Shown here: positions 24,993 to 34,858 of the stretch, in pieces
How the letters are laid out: each line of letters starts with the position of its first letter
How positions within the stretch are numbered: position 1 is the stretch's first letter
Assembly (NCBI RefSeq): GCF_001641125.1
Contig: NZ_LWLP01000001.1
Span: 3,909,828-3,973,827, forward strand
Direction of reading: 5' to 3'
DNA: 64,000 nt
Origin: Arthrobacter sp. OY3WO11
GTDB lineage: Bacteria > Actinomycetota > Actinomycetes > Actinomycetales > Micrococcaceae
The notes under the pieces: model-generated
The model's input: the letters and a program-made list of their open reading frames with translations, nothing else
Told to the model about the DNA's origin: nothing
Databases searched by the model: none
Program-made: the position numbers and the translations under genes

Positions 24993-26285
24993 TTATGCGT
25001 TCTGCTTGATGAGGTCTTCGGCTTCCTTGAACCATGCGTCGGCGGCGCCATCGACAGTCAGCTTGCCGAAGTTCAGGTCCGAGGCAACGCGCTTGAAGGA
25101 AGCCTCAAGCGTGCCGAAACCGACGATCGGCGGCTCCGGGGCGTCCTTGAGGTACTGCTCGATGGACTTCTCGTAATCCACCACGAGCTTGTCCGTACCT
25201 TCGAAGGTGGTGCCGTCGCGCTGGGTCTTCGACGCCGGAACACCGCGGGAGGTCTTGAAGATCTGTCCCACTTCGGGGTCGTTGACCATGAAGTCGATGA
25301 AGCGGCCGGCAGCGTCCTTGAACTTGGTCTTGGCGCTGGCCGCCATCAGCATCGAGGGCTTCAGGAACAGGCCCAGGTTGTCCGGATCGTCCGACGGCGG
25401 CGGCACCAGCTTGAGCTCCTTGGCGCCGGTATCCGAGAGGTAGCTGGCCATGAAGTTATCCCAGGTAAACTCGGTCGCTGCAGAGTTGGAGCTGAAGGGT
25501 GATTTCGGCGCCAACTGGGTGACGCGCTCTTCGGAAATCATGGCCGGGGTGCCGCGGAGGGCCGCCGTCGTATTCCACCACTTCTTGAGGTCGTCCTTGG
25601 TGAAGCCGAGCTTGCCGTCCTCGGTAAAGGCCTCGATGTTGTTCTGGCGCAGCCAGATGTTGAACATCCACCAGACGGACGTGTAGTCACCGCCGCCATA
25701 AATCGCGCCGTTGCTCTTGGCGCCCACCTCCGCCATGAAGTCGTTGAACTCCTTGTAGGTCCAGGAGCCGTCCGGCTCGGCGATGCCCAAGGGCGCCAGC
25801 TTGGCGGGGTCGTAGTACACAGCGAAGGCGTTGGTGCTGGTGGGGATGCCGTAGGTCTTGCCCTTGATCTGCCCCGAGGGCAGGAGGGACTTCTCGAACG
25901 CATCCGTGTTGATGTTCACGGTGCCCAGGTCCAGGAGCTGGTTGCGCTGGCCGTAATCACGCAGGTAGGACAGGTCCCACTGCATCACATCCGGCAGCCC
26001 GCCGCCGGCAGCCTCCGTGGCGCGCTTCTGCCAGTACCCGGCAAAGTCCGTGAAGTTGCCGTTGACCTTGATGTCCGGATTCTTCTCCTCGAACAGCGCG
26101 ATCGCCTTGCGTGTGCGCTCGGCACGGTCGTCGTTGCCCCACCAGGTGTAGTTGATGGTGACCGGGTTCTCCGCAGAGCCCGTCTCTCCGGGGCTGGTGC
26201 TGGATCCCGTTCCACACGCGGCCAAAGCTGCGGCAGATGCGGTGCCGACAGCCACGGTAGTGAGGAAATGCCTTCTGTTAATCAT
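24993..26285 (-). CDS. Sugar ABC transporter substrate-binding lipoprotein
   Basis: A 430-residue family 1 solute-binding protein. It starts at ATG 26285, directly after AAGGAG; 'MINRRHFLTTVAVG' has a twin-arginine-like pattern, and the lipobox 'LAAC' places the lipidated Cys at 24. The mature sequence shows 'INYTWWGNDDRAERTRKAI' and 'GGGLPDVMQWDLSYLRDYG', typical of oligosaccharide-binding proteins. It is transcribed away from the LacI gene at 26469 with a palindromic operator between them. No permease follows it, so it may share the permeases at 28866-30744 or be a second specificity. Confidence 0.9.
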   Translation of the reverse strand: MINRRHFLTTVAVGTASAAALAACGTGSSTSPGETGSAENPVTINYTWWGNDDRAERTRKAIALFEEKNPDIKVNGNFTDFAGYWQKRATEAAGGGLPDVMQWDLSYLRDYGQRNQLLDLGTVNINTDAFEKSLLPSGQIKGKTYGIPTSTNAFAVYYDPAKLAPLGIAEPDGSWTYKEFNDFMAEVGAKSNGAIYGGGDYTSVWWMFNIWLRQNNIEAFTEDGKLGFTKDDLKKWWNTTAALRGTPAMISEERVTQLAPKSPFSSNSAATEFTWDNFMASYLSDTGAKELKLVPPPSDDPDNLGLFLKPSMLMAASAKTKFKDAAGRFIDFMVNDPEVGQIFKTSRGVPASKTQRDGTTFEGTDKLVVDYEKSIEQYLKDAPEPPIVGFGTLEASFKRVASDLNFGKLTVDGAADAWFKEAEDLIKQNA

Positions 26286-26364
26286 GGGAGCCTCCTTGCT
26301 CAAGTGGTACTAGCTGATGGTCCCGACAACCTCCACGGGGTGACTTGGATAACACGTTGTGAAA

Positions 26365-26381
26365 CGTATCAGTCTGATACG
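26365..26381. promoter_or_regulatory. Palindromic operator between divergent SBP and LacI genes
   Basis: CGTATCAG-T-CTGATACG: perfect 8-bp arms around a central T, 79 bp upstream of the SBP start and 87 bp before the LacI start. Size and symmetry suit a LacI-family dimer, probably the adjacent regulator. Confidence 0.65.
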
Positions 26382-26468
26382 GAAAAATCCAGAAACATTT
26401 CCGTTGACAGGAAAATTGCAGCAACATAGGCTTGGTTCGCGATCACATCCCCTCATTTCAGGAGCACC

Positions 26469-27464
26469 GTGAGCTTTCCTTCCCGCCGGGTCACCCTGGC
26501 TGATGTCGCCAATGCCTCGGGCGTGTCAGTTGGCACGGTTTCCAAAGCGCTGAACAACCGGGGCCAGCTCCGGGAAGATACCCGGGACAGGGTCCTGGCT
26601 GCAGCGCACAAGCTCGGCTTCGAAACCCTGCCTGCCGAAAGCAGCAGTAGCGGGGTAGTCACCATAGGCCTGGTCACCTCGGACGACATCGGACGCTTCA
26701 GCATTCCGGTGATGTACGGCCTCGAGGATTCATTCGGCCCTGACCAGGCCTCGGTGCTCATCAGCAACTCACGGGGCGACCTGGTCCGTGAGCGCCACTG
26801 CGTTGAAACGCTCGCCTCGCGGAATGTGGACGGCATAGTCGTCATGACCAACCACACGGGCCCCCGCGCACCGCTACCCAAGACATCAGTGCCGATCGTT
26901 TATGTCATGGGACAGTCTTCAGACCCCGAAGACATGTCAGTGGTGGTGGACCAGGTCCAGGGCATGCTCCTGGCCCTGGAACATGCCGCCAACCTGGGGC
27001 ATCAGAACATCGCCTACGTGGCGGGCCCCCGCCAGGACTACTCTGCCCGGATCCGCGCCCAGGCAGTCCAGGAACACGCCCCGACCTTCGGGCTCACCCT
27101 CGTGGGCGACCGTGCGCTGTACGGAAACTGGTCTGAGGCATGGGGCAGGCAGGCAGCCCAGATGCTCCGCCAGCGGGTGGAACCCGTGGACATGGTGCTC
27201 TGCGGCAGCGACGAAATCGCGCGTGGCGTAGCTGACGGCCTGCGCGAGGCAAACATCGTTGTGCCCCATGACGTCTCAATCATCGGCTTTGACAACTGGG
27301 CAGCAGCGGCCCTGAACAGCCGCCCCGCCCTGACCACCATCGACATGAACCTCGAAGAACTGGGCCGCGCGGCAGGAGCACGCGTCCTCGAAGCCATCAC
27401 CGGTAATCCCAGGCCCGGGGTAGACGCGCTGCCCTGCCAGCTCATCGTGCGCGATTCCACCTAG
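26469..27464 (+). CDS. LacI-family regulator of the carbohydrate locus
   Basis: A 331-residue protein with an N-terminal LacI helix-turn-helix ('VTLADVANASGVSVGTVSK'), hinge, and sugar-binding domain ('NVDGIVVMTNHTG', 'CGSDEIARGVADGL', 'VSIIGFDNWAAAAL', 'PALTTIDMNL'). Start GTG 26469 with AGGAG five bases before it. It heads an apparent operon with a binding protein, two permeases and a GH127-type enzyme, and diverges from another binding protein. It most likely represses both directions until an arabinose-containing oligosaccharide is present; the ligand is inferred from the enzyme. Confidence 0.9.
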   Translation: MSFPSRRVTLADVANASGVSVGTVSKALNNRGQLREDTRDRVLAAAHKLGFETLPAESSSSGVVTIGLVTSDDIGRFSIPVMYGLEDSFGPDQASVLISNSRGDLVRERHCVETLASRNVDGIVVMTNHTGPRAPLPKTSVPIVYVMGQSSDPEDMSVVVDQVQGMLLALEHAANLGHQNIAYVAGPRQDYSARIRAQAVQEHAPTFGLTLVGDRALYGNWSEAWGRQAAQMLRQRVEPVDMVLCGSDEIARGVADGLREANIVVPHDVSIIGFDNWAAAALNSRPALTTIDMNLEELGRAAGARVLEAITGNPRPGVDALPCQLIVRDST

Positions 27465-27501
27465 CCCCTTCCATTCACCCCCTACAGAACACGAGGGAAC
27501 A

Positions 27502-28869
27502 ATGATGTACCCACCACCCTCCCTTCAGCGCGCCCAAAAACGCCGCGCCGACGGCATCAGCAACCCTAGCCGGCGTTCCATCCTTACCCTCGGAGCCGCA
27601 GCCGCGGCCCTTGGCCTGACTGGATGTTCGGCCGTGCTGCCGGAAGCCAATGTCACCGCCGCCGGCTTCGGGAAGAACCCTTCCGGCACCATCCGGTTCT
27701 GGTGCCGTAGCACTGCGTTCAAACCGGCGCAGCTCATTGTGGACAAATACCATCAGGCCCAGCAGGCAGTGCGGATCCAGCTCACCGTGCTTCCGGAGGG
27801 GCAGATGACAACGAAGCTCGCCACCTCCATCCGGAGCGGCGCCGTTCCCGACGTTGTGGCCCCCGATTCCGTCACGAGTCCGGTTTTCACCACCCGGGAA
27901 GCCTTCACGGACCTCACCTCCCTGGTGGCGGAGCTCCCCTACGCCGCCCACCTCAACAAGCCGCTTCTGGACGTGGCCTCCTATGAGGGAAAGATCTACG
28001 GGCTGCCGGCACTTTCCAACGTCTCACAGCTGTTCTGGAACAAAGAGCTCTACGCGAAGGCCGGCCTGGACCCTGAGAGAGGGCCCGCAAACTTCGCGGA
28101 GTACCTGGAGCATGCCACGGCCCTGCAGGGGATCGACGGCGTCTCCGGAGTGACCTTCACCGGCAACTCCGCCGGCATCCTGGGCTACGTCATCCAGCCG
28201 CACTTCTGGGCAGACCAGAGCCCTTTCTACGACGGGCCATTGGGCCGGCAACAAGCTGCGGTGCTGGGCAATGATCCACTCCGCCGGACCCTGGAACTTT
28301 ACCGGGAACTCCACAGGAAGGGTCTCTCGCAACCAGGGTCAGCAGCAGATTCCGGAGCGGCCTGGGGCCAGGACTTCCTGGCCGGAACCGTGGGACTGTT
28401 TCCCGGGTCCTACGACCTGGTGGTGGGCAGCGCCAAGCCGGAGTTCCTGGACAAGCTCGGCGTCAGTGCATTTCCCGGGCCGGACGGAAACTTTTCCCAG
28501 TTTTCCGGCGGTGCGGTGCTGTCCATCCCCCGAGGTGCCCCCAACCCTGAGGCCGCGTGGGACTTCATCCGCTTCGTGGGTGAACTTGAACAGCAGTCGG
28601 AACTGGCAGCGCTGGGCTGGTATCCAGTCCGCAGCGACATCCTGGAGACGGATTTCAGCGGGAAATTCCCGCTGATGGTCCCGGGCATGGAACGGATGAA
28701 CGACGGGTTCGCCGCTCCCACAACGCTCTACACACAGCTCACCAACACCGTGCAGTCACCGTGGCTTGCGATGTTCCGCGAAGCAGTTTTCGGCCAGGAG
28801 GCGATGGAGGACATCCTCTACCGCGGGCATCAGGAAACCGCCCGAGTTTTGAAGGTGAACCAGGCATGA
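27502..28869 (+). CDS. Sugar ABC transporter substrate-binding lipoprotein (operon copy)
   Basis: A 455-residue family 1 binding protein. The N-terminus has a twin-arginine-like 'SRRSILTLGAAAA' and a lipobox 'LTGC' with Cys42. Downstream motifs such as 'AVPDVVAPDSVTSPVF' and 'YGLPALSNVSQLFWNKELY' are typical of the ligand-binding cleft. The stop overlaps the start of the first permease (ATGA), so it is the cognate binding protein of this importer. It differs strongly from the binding protein at 24993. Confidence 0.92.
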   Translation: MMYPPPSLQRAQKRRADGISNPSRRSILTLGAAAAALGLTGCSAVLPEANVTAAGFGKNPSGTIRFWCRSTAFKPAQLIVDKYHQAQQAVRIQLTVLPEGQMTTKLATSIRSGAVPDVVAPDSVTSPVFTTREAFTDLTSLVAELPYAAHLNKPLLDVASYEGKIYGLPALSNVSQLFWNKELYAKAGLDPERGPANFAEYLEHATALQGIDGVSGVTFTGNSAGILGYVIQPHFWADQSPFYDGPLGRQQAAVLGNDPLRRTLELYRELHRKGLSQPGSAADSGAAWGQDFLAGTVGLFPGSYDLVVGSAKPEFLDKLGVSAFPGPDGNFSQFSGGAVLSIPRGAPNPEAAWDFIRFVGELEQQSELAALGWYPVRSDILETDFSGKFPLMVPGMERMNDGFAAPTTLYTQLTNTVQSPWLAMFREAVFGQEAMEDILYRGHQETARVLKVNQA

Positions 28870-29786
28870 CCACAGCAACCCCCTCCCTCAGCCGGGACAA
28901 GCGCACACGCGCCCCAAGGCCTGCCTCGCGCCGCGATTCCTATACCGGGATGCTCATGCTCGCGCCGGCCATGCTCCTCGTCGTCGCCTTTGTCATCTTT
29001 CCGCTCCTGTTCGCGGTGGTCATCTCACTGACCAACTGGCCGCTCGTTGGCGACGTGGAGTTCACCGGCGTCGAAAACTACCTCACTGCCTTCACCGACA
29101 CCACCTTCTGGGGATCCATTCTCTACACGCTCCTTTTTGCGGTGGTCTCCACCGTGCTGGGAGTGGTGGTCGGCTACCTGCTCGCCGTGCTGGTCCGTTC
29201 CAACCGGAGAGGTGCCGGGCTCATCCGCACCGCCGTTTTCCTTCCGTACGTCATCGGCATCACGTCATTCAGCTTCGTGGCCCTGCTGGAGTTCCGGCCG
29301 GACAGCGGCGTGCTGGACCAGATCCTGCTGGCGCTCGGCATAACCTCTGCGCCTACTCCCTGGCTTCTGGACGCAACCAGCGCCACGGTCCTCATAGTCC
29401 TGCTGGGTGCCTACGTGGGGTCCGGGTTCGCCATGATCATCCTCATGTCCGGCATGCAGGGCATCCCGGACGAACTGTACGAATCGGCGCAGATCGACGG
29501 CGCGGGGCGGTGGCAGCAGGAACTCCTGGTGACGGTCCCGCTGGTCAAGCGTTACCTGGGGCTTCTGACGGTCATGGGATTCATCGGGGCCATCCTGGCC
29601 TTCACCCAGTTCTTCATCATCACCGGTGGCGGTCCGGGAACCGGCACCCTGACCGTGATGCTTTACGTCTACAACAAAGCCTTCGGTGACCTGCAGGTGG
29701 GTTACGCAACTGCCCTGTCCTTCGTGGTGGTCATCATCGCGGCGATCCTCACGCTCATCCAGTTCCGCGTCATGCGCGAGGACTGA
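28866..29786 (+). CDS. Sugar ABC transporter permease (MalF/UgpA type)
   Basis: A 306-residue inner-membrane permease with six hydrophobic segments and the cytoplasmic EAA loop ('ELYESAQIDGAGRWQQEL') that docks on the ATPase. ATG 28866 overlaps the binding-protein stop. An in-frame extension upstream lies inside the previous gene and is not used. Forms the translocation pore with the permease at 29827. Confidence 0.93.
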   Translation: MTTATPSLSRDKRTRAPRPASRRDSYTGMLMLAPAMLLVVAFVIFPLLFAVVISLTNWPLVGDVEFTGVENYLTAFTDTTFWGSILYTLLFAVVSTVLGVVVGYLLAVLVRSNRRGAGLIRTAVFLPYVIGITSFSFVALLEFRPDSGVLDQILLALGITSAPTPWLLDATSATVLIVLLGAYVGSGFAMIILMSGMQGIPDELYESAQIDGAGRWQQELLVTVPLVKRYLGLLTVMGFIGAILAFTQFFIITGGGPGTGTLTVMLYVYNKAFGDLQVGYATALSFVVVIIAAILTLIQFRVMRED

Positions 29787-29826
29787 CCCACCCACTTCTT
29801 TGGCCCAGCCCCGAACAGGAGATGCC

Positions 29827-30744
29827 ATGACAACGTCCGTCGAAGCGCCGCCGCAGGTGACGCACCACAAGCCCCGCCCCACCACGCCCCCAGCTGCCTC
29901 CAGGGCACGGACAGCTGCCCGGTTGAGGACCGCCATCTATGCGGTCATCGGCACCGCTGTGTCCATCGCCTTTGTTGTCCCGGTGGCGTGGTCCTTCCTC
30001 CGGTCCCTTCAGCCAGGAACCCAGATCGCGGCCCCGTCATCGGAGCAGTCATTCGACAACCTGACCTTCGAAAACTACACGGGGCTCATTGCCAACATCG
30101 GGGCAGGGTCCTACATCTGGAACAGCCTGGCCATTGCCCTGGGTGCCGCCGTGTTCAGCGTCATCATCACCACCCTGGCCGCCTACGCCCTGGTCAACTT
30201 CCCCTTCAAGGGATCCAACATTGCGTTCGCGCTCATCCTGCTGACCATGATGGTCCCGTTCCAGGCCATCCTGACGCCGCTCTTCCTGGAGATGAACGCG
30301 CTCGGCCTCACGGACTCACTTGCCGGCATCATCGTCTTCCACATCACCTTCAACCTGCCCTTCGGCGTCTTCCTGATGCGGAACTCCTTCGCCCAAATTC
30401 CCAGGGAAGTTGTTGAGGCAGCACGGATCGACGGCGCCGGTCCACTCAGGATCCTGCTTTCCGTACTGCGGCCCATGATTGTCCCCGGCGCCGTTACGGT
30501 GTTCCTTTTCGCCTTCCTCGGCGGCTGGGGGGACTTCCTGGGCGCGTTGACGTTCCTCACTAAACAGGAACTGTTCACCCTGCCAGTCGCCGTTCAGAAC
30601 CTCGCCTCCGTCGCGTTCGGCGTGGTGAACCACGGCTACGTCATCGCAGGGGCCGTCCTGCTCATGCTCCCCTGCATCATCCTGTACGCGGCGGTCCAGC
30701 GCTACTACGTGCGCGGCCTCGTGGCCGGGGCCGTCAAGGGCTGA
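29827..30744 (+). CDS. Sugar ABC transporter permease (MalG/UgpE type)
   Basis: A 305-residue permease with a polar N-terminal tail, six membrane helices and the EAA loop ('EVVEAARIDGAGPLRIL'). It starts at ATG 29827, preceded by AGGAG. It is followed by the GH127-type gene, not by an ATPase gene; in actinobacteria such importers commonly use a shared MsiK-type ATPase encoded elsewhere. Confidence 0.93.
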   Translation: MTTSVEAPPQVTHHKPRPTTPPAASRARTAARLRTAIYAVIGTAVSIAFVVPVAWSFLRSLQPGTQIAAPSSEQSFDNLTFENYTGLIANIGAGSYIWNSLAIALGAAVFSVIITTLAAYALVNFPFKGSNIAFALILLTMMVPFQAILTPLFLEMNALGLTDSLAGIIVFHITFNLPFGVFLMRNSFAQIPREVVEAARIDGAGPLRILLSVLRPMIVPGAVTVFLFAFLGGWGDFLGALTFLTKQELFTLPVAVQNLASVAFGVVNHGYVIAGAVLLMLPCIILYAAVQRYYVRGLVAGAVKG

Positions 30745-30790
30745 GCGCACACGTCCTCCTACGCCGCCGAAGCAACCCAAGAAAGCAACC

Positions 30791-33109
30791 ATGCACCCCA
30801 CCAGTCCCCCGACAATCACGCAACTACCGCCGTCGTCCTTTCCCCTGGACCGGGTCCGGCTGCTGCCCGGCCAATTCAAGACCGCGCAGGACGTTGACGT
30901 CCGGTATGTCCTCGAACTCGACGCCGACCGTCTCTGCGCGCCGTACCTGCAGGAAGCGGGACTTGGGACGGCAGCGGAACCCTACGGCGGCTGGGAATCC
31001 GACGGGATGGGTGGGCACATCGGCGGGCATTACCTGACCGCCTGCGCCCGGCTGTTCGCCGCCACAGGTGACGTCCGGCTGGCGGAGCGGGTGCAGTACG
31101 TTGTGGAGGTCCTGGAACAATGCCAGGCTGCAGCCGGAAACGGCTACCTCGGTGGCGTTCCCGGTGGCCGCCGGCTCGGCGAAGAGCTGGCTGCCGGGAA
31201 CGTCGACGCTGATCTTTTTACGCTCAACGGCCGGTGGGTCCCGCTCTACAACCTGCACAAGACTTTTGCCGGCCTCCTGGACGCCTACACCTATGCCGGC
31301 TCCGGAAGAGCCCTGACAGTACTCACCCGGCTGGCGGACTGGTGGCTCACGGCATCGCGCCACCTGGACGACGATTCATTCGAGGAGGTGCTCACCACGG
31401 AGTTCGGCGGCATGAACGACACCTGGACGTCCCTTGCCCGGCTGACCGGCCGGGAAGACTACCTGCGCGAGGCCCGCCGTTTCTCGCACCGGGCACTCCT
31501 CGATCCGCTGGCTGCGGGGTACGACCGGCTGGATGGGCTTCACGCCAACACGCAGATTCCCAAAGTTGTGGGTTACGAACAGTTTGCCCAGGCTACCGGG
31601 GACGCGCGCTACTTCGAGGCATCCGACTTCTTCTGGGATGTCGTCACCCTGCAACGGACCGTGTCGATCGGCGGGAACAGCGTGCGGGAGCATTTCCATC
31701 CGTCGCGGGACTTCACTCCCATGGTCCTGGACGTCCAGGGCCCGGAAACCTGCAACACGTACAACATGCTGAAGCTCGCCAAGCTTCGCTTCGAACGGAC
31801 CGGTGATCCGGCGGCGGTGGAGTTCTACGAGCGCGCCACCTTCAACCACATCCTTTCCTCCCAGCACCCCGAGCGGGGAGGTTTTGTGTACTTCTCGCCG
31901 ATGAGGCCGTCCCACTACCGCGTGTACTCCACAGTCCACGAATCGATGTGGTGCTGCGTGGGCTCCGGAATGGAGAACCACGCGGCTTACGGAGAACTCA
32001 TCTACAGCCACAGCGGAGACGCCCTGGCGGTCAACCTCTACATTCCATCCACCCTGGACTGGACCGAGCGCGGGATACACGTTCAACTGGAGACAGCTTT
32101 CCCGCACTCGGACGTCGCCACACTGACCGTCACCGCGGACACCCCCACAGAGTTCACCCTGCGGCTCCGGCGCCCCGCGTGGGCAACCGATATGGAAGTC
32201 CGCGTATCCCAAGGCGACGGTGTCTCCCCACAGGCTGGAACCGCCGACGACGGCCATCCCGTGCTCATCCGGCGCGTCTGGGAGGGCACCACCACAGTTT
32301 CCATCCGGCTCCACGCCGAAGTACGGGCCGAAGCCCTTCCGGACGGCTCGCCGTGGGTGTCCTTCCTCTACGGACCTGTGGTCCTTGCCGCCAGGGAAGG
32401 GAACGCAGGCATAGGAAGCTTCGAAGCAGCCGACGAACGCATGGGCCATGTTGCCGGCGGCCACCAGCTGGCGCTGGCACACACCCCGGTGGTCTCCGCG
32501 CAAGAGCCGGCAGACGCCGTCGTCTTGGTCAACCGCGAGTCGCTTTCCGCGGACCTCACCGCCACACAGGATGGTTCTCCCGTCCGGGTCCGGCTTGAAC
32601 CGTTCGCAGGTATCCACGATGAGCGCTACACGGTGTACTGGCCAACCGGCCCCGCTCCCGCGGAGCGGACTGCCGAACTCGCCGCCATGGACGCAGACGC
32701 AGCGGAGATGGAGGCCGTCGTCGACGCCGTCACGGCAGGCGAGCAGCAACCCGAAGCTGACCATTTTTTCGCCGGCGAAGGCACGAAGGCCGGCGGACAG
32801 GACGGACTGCACTGGCGGACCGCCACAGGCTGGTTCTCCTATACCCTCAAGGATCCCAACTCTGAAGCAGCCTTCCTCAGGACCAGGGTCCGGCAAAATC
32901 CGGGACGCCGCCAACGGCTCACCCTCAACGGCGCACCGCTGGCGAAGATACTGCGCTCCGGAACGGACCATGACTGCGAAGTAACCGAGTACGCCATTCC
33001 GGCGGAAGCAAGGCTCAAGAATTCAGTGGCACTCGTGTTCGCGGTGCACGCAGAGCCCGGCCACACCACCGAGGACTTGCTGTCGGTGGAACTGCGAAAA
33101 GGACCCTAG
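30791..33109 (+). CDS. Beta-L-arabinofuranosidase, GH127 type
   Basis: A 772-residue cytoplasmic glycosidase (no signal peptide) related to Bifidobacterium HypBA1, which frees L-arabinose from beta-linked arabinofuranosides. The (alpha/alpha)6 barrel carries 'GPETCNTYNM' (Glu319, Cys321) and 'SMWCCVGSGMEN' (Cys388, Cys389). These match the unusual Glu-Cys-Cys-Cys zinc site of the family, where one Cys is the proposed nucleophile. The last 200 residues are beta-rich. Last gene of the importer operon: imported arabino-oligosaccharides are probably cut here. GH146 is a close relative and cannot be excluded. Confidence 0.88.
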   Translation: MHPTSPPTITQLPPSSFPLDRVRLLPGQFKTAQDVDVRYVLELDADRLCAPYLQEAGLGTAAEPYGGWESDGMGGHIGGHYLTACARLFAATGDVRLAERVQYVVEVLEQCQAAAGNGYLGGVPGGRRLGEELAAGNVDADLFTLNGRWVPLYNLHKTFAGLLDAYTYAGSGRALTVLTRLADWWLTASRHLDDDSFEEVLTTEFGGMNDTWTSLARLTGREDYLREARRFSHRALLDPLAAGYDRLDGLHANTQIPKVVGYEQFAQATGDARYFEASDFFWDVVTLQRTVSIGGNSVREHFHPSRDFTPMVLDVQGPETCNTYNMLKLAKLRFERTGDPAAVEFYERATFNHILSSQHPERGGFVYFSPMRPSHYRVYSTVHESMWCCVGSGMENHAAYGELIYSHSGDALAVNLYIPSTLDWTERGIHVQLETAFPHSDVATLTVTADTPTEFTLRLRRPAWATDMEVRVSQGDGVSPQAGTADDGHPVLIRRVWEGTTTVSIRLHAEVRAEALPDGSPWVSFLYGPVVLAAREGNAGIGSFEAADERMGHVAGGHQLALAHTPVVSAQEPADAVVLVNRESLSADLTATQDGSPVRVRLEPFAGIHDERYTVYWPTGPAPAERTAELAAMDADAAEMEAVVDAVTAGEQQPEADHFFAGEGTKAGGQDGLHWRTATGWFSYTLKDPNSEAAFLRTRVRQNPGRRQRLTLNGAPLAKILRSGTDHDCEVTEYAIPAEARLKNSVALVFAVHAEPGHTTEDLLSVELRKGP

Positions 33110-33133
33110 CGCCATTTATACACGTGGCGGCGT

Positions 33134-34084
33134 TTAGCCAGCCCGCACATCAAACCTCCGACGGTACTCCGTTGGCGTCGTGGAAAAAGCAGCCGCGAAG
33201 TTTTGGCGGAGGGTGACGGCGTTCCCGAATCCGCAGTCAGTGGCCACCTGTTCGATCGACAAGTCCGTGGTTTCGAGCAGACGCCGGGCTGCGTCAAGGC
33301 GGCGGGCACGGATCCAGGCGGCCGGCGTCGTTCCTGTTGCGGCCCGGAAGGCGCGGACAAAGGTGCGCCGGCTCAGGTGCGCCTGCGCCGCCAGCAGGTC
33401 GACGGTGAGGGGTTCACCCAGCCGACTTAGGGCCCATTCCAGCAGGCGCGAGATCGGATCGTCGGTGGAGCGGGAAGGAACAGGGCGCTCGATGTACTGC
33501 GACTGCCCGCCCTCCCGGTGCGGTGCGATGACCAGGCTGCGTGCCACCTGGTTCGCCGCCTCCGCGCCAAGCCGTGCGCGCACCAGGTGCAGGCACGCGT
33601 CCAGGGCGGAGGCGGTACCGGCAGAGGTGAGCACGTCGCCGTGGTCGATATAGAGCACGGACTGGTCCAGCGGAACATCCGGATGCCGCGCAGCAAGGGA
33701 ATCGAATGCCTGCCAGTGCGTGACTGCCCGGCGTCCCGCGAGCAAGCCGGCGTCGGCGACGGGGATCGCGCCAAGGCACAGCCCCAGAATTGGTGCGCCA
33801 CGCCCGTGCGCGTCTTGGAGCACCTGCCGCAGCGAATCACTGGGGACGCGACCGTCGTCGAACCATGAAGGCACCACCACCACGTCCGCCGCCTCCGCGG
33901 CTTCCGGCCCTTCCACTTTGCCGAGCCGATAGCCCTCAGCGGTGGTGACCTCGCCTTCCTGGTCAGAGAAAAGAACTGTCTTCCAGCAGGCAAGGCCCTG
34001 GCGGGCAACCTCGTCAAAAACCATCTGCGGAACGGCGAGGTGGAACATCGTTGCCCCATCGAAGGCGTACACCGCGATCCTCAT
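33134..34084 (-). CDS. GlxA-family transcriptional regulator (DJ-1/PfpI + AraC HTH)
   Basis: A 316-residue protein. Residues 1-190 form a DJ-1/PfpI domain ('MRIAVYAFDGATMFHLAVP', 'LGLCLGAIPVADAGLL' with the elbow Cys). The C-terminus is an AraC double helix-turn-helix ('AHLSRRTFVRAFRAATG', 'IEQVATDCGFGNAVTLRQNF'). ATG 34084 follows GGAAGGGG; a much longer in-frame extension overlaps the divergent hydrolase and is rejected. It diverges from an isochorismatase-like gene and may control it, as is common for these pairs. Confidence 0.92.
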   Translation of the reverse strand: MRIAVYAFDGATMFHLAVPQMVFDEVARQGLACWKTVLFSDQEGEVTTAEGYRLGKVEGPEAAEAADVVVVPSWFDDGRVPSDSLRQVLQDAHGRGAPILGLCLGAIPVADAGLLAGRRAVTHWQAFDSLAARHPDVPLDQSVLYIDHGDVLTSAGTASALDACLHLVRARLGAEAANQVARSLVIAPHREGGQSQYIERPVPSRSTDDPISRLLEWALSRLGEPLTVDLLAAQAHLSRRTFVRAFRAATGTTPAAWIRARRLDAARRLLETTDLSIEQVATDCGFGNAVTLRQNFAAAFSTTPTEYRRRFDVRAG

Positions 34085-34219
34085 TCGGCCCCTTCCAAAC
34101 ATCTTGGCCCGAATCCATCGTATATCTGCCTTCGTGCCACTGTTGGCACGCACCAGCTGCGGGAAGACTGGAACAGTTGCCAGATGGCAGCCGAGAGAAC
34201 CACCAGGGAGAACAAAGAT

Positions 34220-34858
34220 ATGAGCACCCCCCGCCGCGCCCTCATCCTCATCGACGTACAGAACCAGTACTTTGGCGGCCCCCTCGAAATCCAGTACCCG
34301 CCGCACCAGGAATCCCTGCCCATGATTGCGAAGGCAGTGGACGCCGCCACCGCCGCGGGCATCCCGGTCGCCGTGATCCAGCACTCCGCGGGCGAGGGTG
34401 CACCGGTCTTTGCACCCGGCACACCGGAGTTCGACCTGCACCCCGAGATTGAGCGCCGCAAAACCACCGCATGGAAGTCGCTGGTCAAGCAGTACGGCTC
34501 CGTCTATGCCGGCACGGACCTCGTCGAATGGCTGCGGAAGCACGACGTCGACACCGTCACCTTGGCGGGCTACATGACCAACAACTGCGTGCTCGCCTCC
34601 GCCGTGGAGGCAGAGTTCCTTGGCTTCACCACCGAAGTCCTCTCAGACGCCACCGGCGCCATCAACATCGCCAACCACGCGGGTTCCGCCGATGCGAAGA
34701 CCGTGCACACCACGCTCCTCGCACTGCTGAACTCGAACTGGGCAGCAGTAGCGGATACTGACACGTGGACGAACGCCCTGGCTGCGGATCAGGCCCTTGC
34801 AGGGAGCGACCTTGGCAGCTCCGCTGTCGCCGGTTTGGAGCTCGTCCCCCAGACGTAA
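34220..34858 (+). CDS. Isochorismatase-fold cysteine hydrolase
   Basis: A 212-residue cytoplasmic hydrolase with the family triad: Asp12 ('LILIDVQNQY'), Lys86 ('TTAWKSL') and Cys123 ('GYMTNNCVLAS'). Members act on isochorismate, nicotinamide, N-carbamoyl compounds or other amides; nothing here fixes the substrate. It lies divergent from the GlxA-type regulator and 116 bp upstream of two SMR transporter genes. Confidence 0.9.
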   Translation: MSTPRRALILIDVQNQYFGGPLEIQYPPHQESLPMIAKAVDAATAAGIPVAVIQHSAGEGAPVFAPGTPEFDLHPEIERRKTTAWKSLVKQYGSVYAGTDLVEWLRKHDVDTVTLAGYMTNNCVLASAVEAEFLGFTTEVLSDATGAINIANHAGSADAKTVHTTLLALLNSNWAAVADTDTWTNALAADQALAGSDLGSSAVAGLELVPQT

